Assembly: GCF_013128195.2 (NCBI RefSeq)
Contig: NZ_CP053452.2
Span: forward strand, 6,510,001 to 6,574,000
DNA from: Frigoriglobus tundricola
GTDB taxonomy: Bacteria > Planctomycetota > Planctomycetia > Gemmatales > Gemmataceae
Direction of reading: 5' to 3'
Length of the DNA: 64,000 bases
How positions within the stretch are numbered: the stretch's first letter is position 1; the number at the start of each line of letters is the position of its first letter. Below are positions 61,328 through 64,000 of the stretch, in pieces. A model generated the notes under the pieces. The model saw nothing but the letters and a program-made list of their open reading frames with translations, ran no database searches and was not told where the DNA came from. The position numbers and the translations under genes were made by a program.

Positions 61328-64000
61328 TTAGTCCGCAGTGCGGACGCATTCCTTCCAGCGTTTACGGTATTCGTCCATGCCGAGGAGATTCATATAACCC
61401 GCGCCACCCTCCACCAAGTACAGCAACGCTCCGTCGGTGTTCGGGCTCGCCGAGAGGATCTCGCCACGAGCCGAGAGTGTGACAGCGTTCTCCCCGGGCA
61501 ACGGGACGAGCAAATGGACCAGCTTGTGCGATTCTAGGTCCGTGTACCGCGCGATTCCGTCTTCGCTCCCGCTGATCAGGTGCTTTCCGTCGGCGCTCCA
61601 GGCCAGCGCCAGGATGCGCCCCGCGGATGCCTTGAAGTGGTGGACGGGCTCGCCCTTTGATGTCCAGATCCGGCACGTACCGCTGTCGTCGCCCGTTGCC
61701 AAGCGGTCGTTATTCGGCGACCACGCGAGGGTCCGAGCCGCGGTCGTATGGACCATCGGTTTTCCAACGGGGCGGAGCTGCGCGTCCCAGATCTTCACCG
61801 TACCGTTACTACTCGAACTCGCCAAATGCTGACCGTCCGGGGACCATTGGAGCCGAATAATGCCCGGTCCGTGCCCTGTTGCCTGGGGTCCCTCTCGGCG
61901 CTTTTCAACGTCCCAAATGCGGACGGTTCCGTCCTTCCAACCGAGTCCAATGGCAACTCGTTTATTGTCTGGGTTCCACGCCACGGCCCGGACCCCGTCT
62001 TTCTGAACGGGTGGTCTTTCAGCTTCCGTTCCATCGGCGCTCCAGATTCGAACCGATCCGTCCTCGCCTCCCGCAACCAGTTGCTTGCCATCGCGACTCC
62101 AGTCGATATCGCACGGCTGTTTACTTTTGATCCATATGGTAACAGGCTTTTGGGGGTCGGTCCCGCGCACGTGGATGTTGTCTCCCCAACCGAACAGCGC
62201 CAACCGGTTATCGGTGGGGTTCCAGGCGATGCGCTCGATTACGGGGAGATCGGAGAGAATTCTCACGTTGCGACCGTCAAGATTCCCCAGGCGGACCTCC
62301 CCAGTTCTGGTACCGAGGGCAAACATTTTTTTGTCGGCGTCGAAGGTCAGAGCGTTAAAAGCGCCTATTGGCGCTGCGAATTTGATATTACCCGGCAAGG
62401 GGGTGCCATCGGCTTTCCAGAAGCGGCAACTATTATCCCAATGCCCGGTGAGGAGTCGCGAACTGTCCGGCGACCAGACCAGGGAGTTGATCGGTTGGTT
62501 TGTGGGCGCACACCCGGTTTGTTTACCCAACTCATCGTGAACGCTGACATAATTGTGTTCGCACACCCGACCGGCCTGTGTGCCGACGGCGAGACGCGTG
62601 CTGTCCTTGTTCCAGGCGAGCACCCGAATGGCGAGTCCGAAGTCATCATTCACGGACCACTTCAACTCCCGGTCGCGAGCGGCCCATGCGTGTACTTCAC
62701 TCTTGCCACCGGGCGCCAGACTATCCGAACTGTGCTTCGCAAGCTGACCCCGACCGCCGGCCGCAATCATTTCCCCGTTGGGGCTCCAGGCGACACAGAA
62801 AAGCTGCTTGGTCGAATCGGGAACACGCAAGGACTGTTTGTTGCCGACCTGCCCATCGGCGTTCAATGTCACCTTCCAGATCAGGGCATTCTGATGTTCC
62901 CCAACGATGACGATCTCGGTTCCGTCGGGATTCCAGGCGACCGCCGAAACCAGGGCACCGGGAAGCAGGTCTTGCATTACCCCCTTGTCAGTGCGAGCGT
63001 TCCAAAGGCACAACTGCCCCGTTCCTCCGGCCAGGAGACGCTTGTTGTCCTTGTTCCAAGCGAGACAATTGATGGTCTTTCCGGGTTTGAACACGCGCGG
63101 GCGCTCCGCGTTCTCGGTATCCCACACGCGCACGGTCCGGTCCCGACCGCTGCTTGCCAAGAAGCGGCTGTCGGGGCTCCAGGCGACACATCCCACTTCA
63201 TCCGTGTGCCCGACGAAGAAATGGACCAAATCCCCGGTCTCGATGTCCTTGACGCGAACGTGACCATCTTGGCACGCAAAGGCCAGCAGCTTCCCGTTGG
63301 GGCTCCCGGCGCCGCACTTCCAACCGCCTCGACTCTCGCGCGTCTCCAACTGCCAGCGGCCGAGCTGCGGCGCCGGGTTCGGAACGAGGCCGGGAAGGGG
63401 TTCCGCGGCCGGGAGCGGTAATTTCCACTGAAGTTGCAAATGAGCACGCCGAGGTTCCAGTACCGCACGTACGGTTTCGGCGAGATGGCGATCGTGACTC
63501 TCCAAGAGCACCAGCGCCGCTTGGTAGCGCTCGACCTCGTCCTCATTCGGGTAGGGAGTTGTTTCGATGCGGGTGCGGAGTGCGTCGGCGAATTTGGCCC
63601 AGTTGGCGTTGGCGATTTCAACGTCGTCTCGGGCCATCGCCTCAAGATGCCCCTTCATTTGGTCTAGGGGCCACTCCTTCCGTTTCAGGTCGTCCTCGTG
63701 TAGCCGAACGAGGACGGCAACGCGCTCGGAACGTTCTTTCTCCACATCCACCTTTTTTTCGATGCCGAGCCTCGAGACGTACGCATAAGTGCCCCCGGTG
63801 GTCGTCAGGAGAAAGAGGAGCAACACTCCCACGATCCCGGCCCACTTGGTCCGCGGATGAGTCCGGCTGCTGCTGAGGTGGTCGACTGCCTTGCGCACCG
63901 TAGCTAACCGCGTGACCGCGAGGTTCGGGTGCTCCTGCTGGAGAAACTGGAGATCGTCCCGGACATCCGACGTGTCGTCGGTGCCCGGCTCTGACCGCCA
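61328..64000 (-). CDS. membrane-anchored WD40-repeat protein, 5' end outside window
   Basis: The frame is open from the right edge, so the N-terminus is missing; a GTG at 63898 is only an internal candidate start. After a short segment (DDLQFLQQEHPNLAV) comes one membrane helix (KWAGIVGVLLLFLLTTTGGT), a coiled segment rich in Glu/Lys, and about thirteen WD40 units. Clear ones are GHTDEVGCVAWSPDSRFLAS, GGEDGSVRIWSADG and ASSSSNGTVKIWD. They probably form two beta-propellers. The end (LSARGEILSASPNTDG, then YRKRWKECV) matches Gemmata-type WD40 proteins, some of which are fused to kinases or STAND NTPases upstream. Such a domain may lie beyond the window. Confidence 0.88.
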   Translation of the reverse strand, partial: WRSEPGTDDTSDVRDDLQFLQQEHPNLAVTRLATVRKAVDHLSSSRTHPRTKWAGIVGVLLLFLLTTTGGTYAYVSRLGIEKKVDVEKERSERVAVLVRLHEDDLKRKEWPLDQMKGHLEAMARDDVEIANANWAKFADALRTRIETTPYPNEDEVERYQAALVLLESHDRHLAETVRAVLEPRRAHLQLQWKLPLPAAEPLPGLVPNPAPQLGRWQLETRESRGGWKCGAGSPNGKLLAFACQDGHVRVKDIETGDLVHFFVGHTDEVGCVAWSPDSRFLASSGRDRTVRVWDTENAERPRVFKPGKTINCLAWNKDNKRLLAGGTGQLCLWNARTDKGVMQDLLPGALVSAVAWNPDGTEIVIVGEHQNALIWKVTLNADGQVGNKQSLRVPDSTKQLFCVAWSPNGEMIAAGGRGQLAKHSSDSLAPGGKSEVHAWAARDRELKWSVNDDFGLAIRVLAWNKDSTRLAVGTQAGRVCEHNYVSVHDELGKQTGCAPTNQPINSLVWSPDSSRLLTGHWDNSCRFWKADGTPLPGNIKFAAPIGAFNALTFDADKKMFALGTRTGEVRLGNLDGRNVRILSDLPVIERIAWNPTDNRLALFGWGDNIHVRGTDPQKPVTIWIKSKQPCDIDWSRDGKQLVAGGEDGSVRIWSADGTEAERPPVQKDGVRAVAWNPDNKRVAIGLGWKDGTVRIWDVEKRREGPQATGHGPGIIRLQWSPDGQHLASSSSNGTVKIWDAQLRPVGKPMVHTTAARTLAWSPNNDRLATGDDSGTCRIWTSKGEPVHHFKASAGRILALAWSADGKHLISGSEDGIARYTDLESHKLVHLLVPLPGENAVTLSARGEILSASPNTDGALLYLVEGGAGYMNLLGMDEYRKRWKECVRTAD

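Noticed and set aside
61185..61331. 49-codon proline-rich reading (TTG start) right of IS66 copy 3
   Set aside because: No ribosome-binding site or recognisable family, and it overlaps the WD40 gene end; may be a gene remnant but cannot be supported.
61748..63421. 557-codon frame antisense to the WD40 gene
   Set aside because: Shadow of a high-GC coding strand; no motif, and the minus-strand WD40 repeats are unmistakable.

Overview
The window looks like a high-GC planctomycete of the Gemmataceae type (Gemmata or a close relative). Lineage markers are a TIGR02996-type repeat-companion protein (16536-17282), a DUF1559 pseudopilin-like protein (9826-10728), DUF1573 proteins, an ECF sigma factor next to a giant Ser/Thr kinase, a very long WD40 protein, and a 2579-residue Rhs/YD-repeat surface protein. 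Housekeeping genes are almost absent. This is accessory DNA dominated by mobile elements: three full IS66 copies, one IS4/IS701-type element, three IS630-type elements plus a fragment, one MITE, and two group II introns.

Layout. 1-4.1 kb holds the 3' part of a MobF relaxase-helicase and small plasmid-type genes. 4.7-11.6 kb is a lower-GC locus for exported proteins: a 10-cysteine secreted peptide gene split by IS66 copy 1, a LolA-like protein, a DUF1573 protein, a DUF1559 protein and a MauE-DUF1573 fusion. An IS4/IS701 element follows (11.6-13.1 kb). 13.7-26.6 kb carries a VapBC pair, a serine resolvase with a res-like dyad, a WGR protein, a TIGR02996 protein, an ECF sigma factor, a kinase-NTPase-TPR fusion, a ParB-like protein, a VirD4/TraD-type coupling protein, small membrane or basic proteins, an HTH protein and a tyrosine integrase. 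It ends in a tRNA 3'-end-like attachment site (26611-26634). Together with the relaxase, this part reads as an integrative mobilizable or conjugative element.

27.3-42.2 kb holds a transglutaminase-like protein, an orphan Rhs C-terminal module, a membrane-anchored protein, a TPR protein, IS630 elements and the giant Rhs protein. 43.1-49.1 kb is a nest of mobile DNA: an inner group II intron sits in the YADD motif of an outer intron's reverse transcriptase, and the outer intron is cut off by IS66 copy 2, whose end is tandemly duplicated. 49.1-58.7 kb is a decayed second island: a truncated P4-type integrase, AlpA, two toxin-antitoxin modules, ArdC, a proline-peptidase-like protein that lacks one metal ligand, and a relaxase N-terminus cut by IS66 copy 3. 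A WD40 protein runs off the right edge.

The conjugation genes (relaxase, coupling protein, ArdC, ParB-like) and the stability genes (toxin-antitoxin, resolvase) explain how the region moves and persists. The three same-length IS66 copies and the intron nest explain its rearranged state. The cysteine-rich peptide/MauE/DUF1573 locus and the kinase-NTPase-TPR protein are the most interesting cargo.
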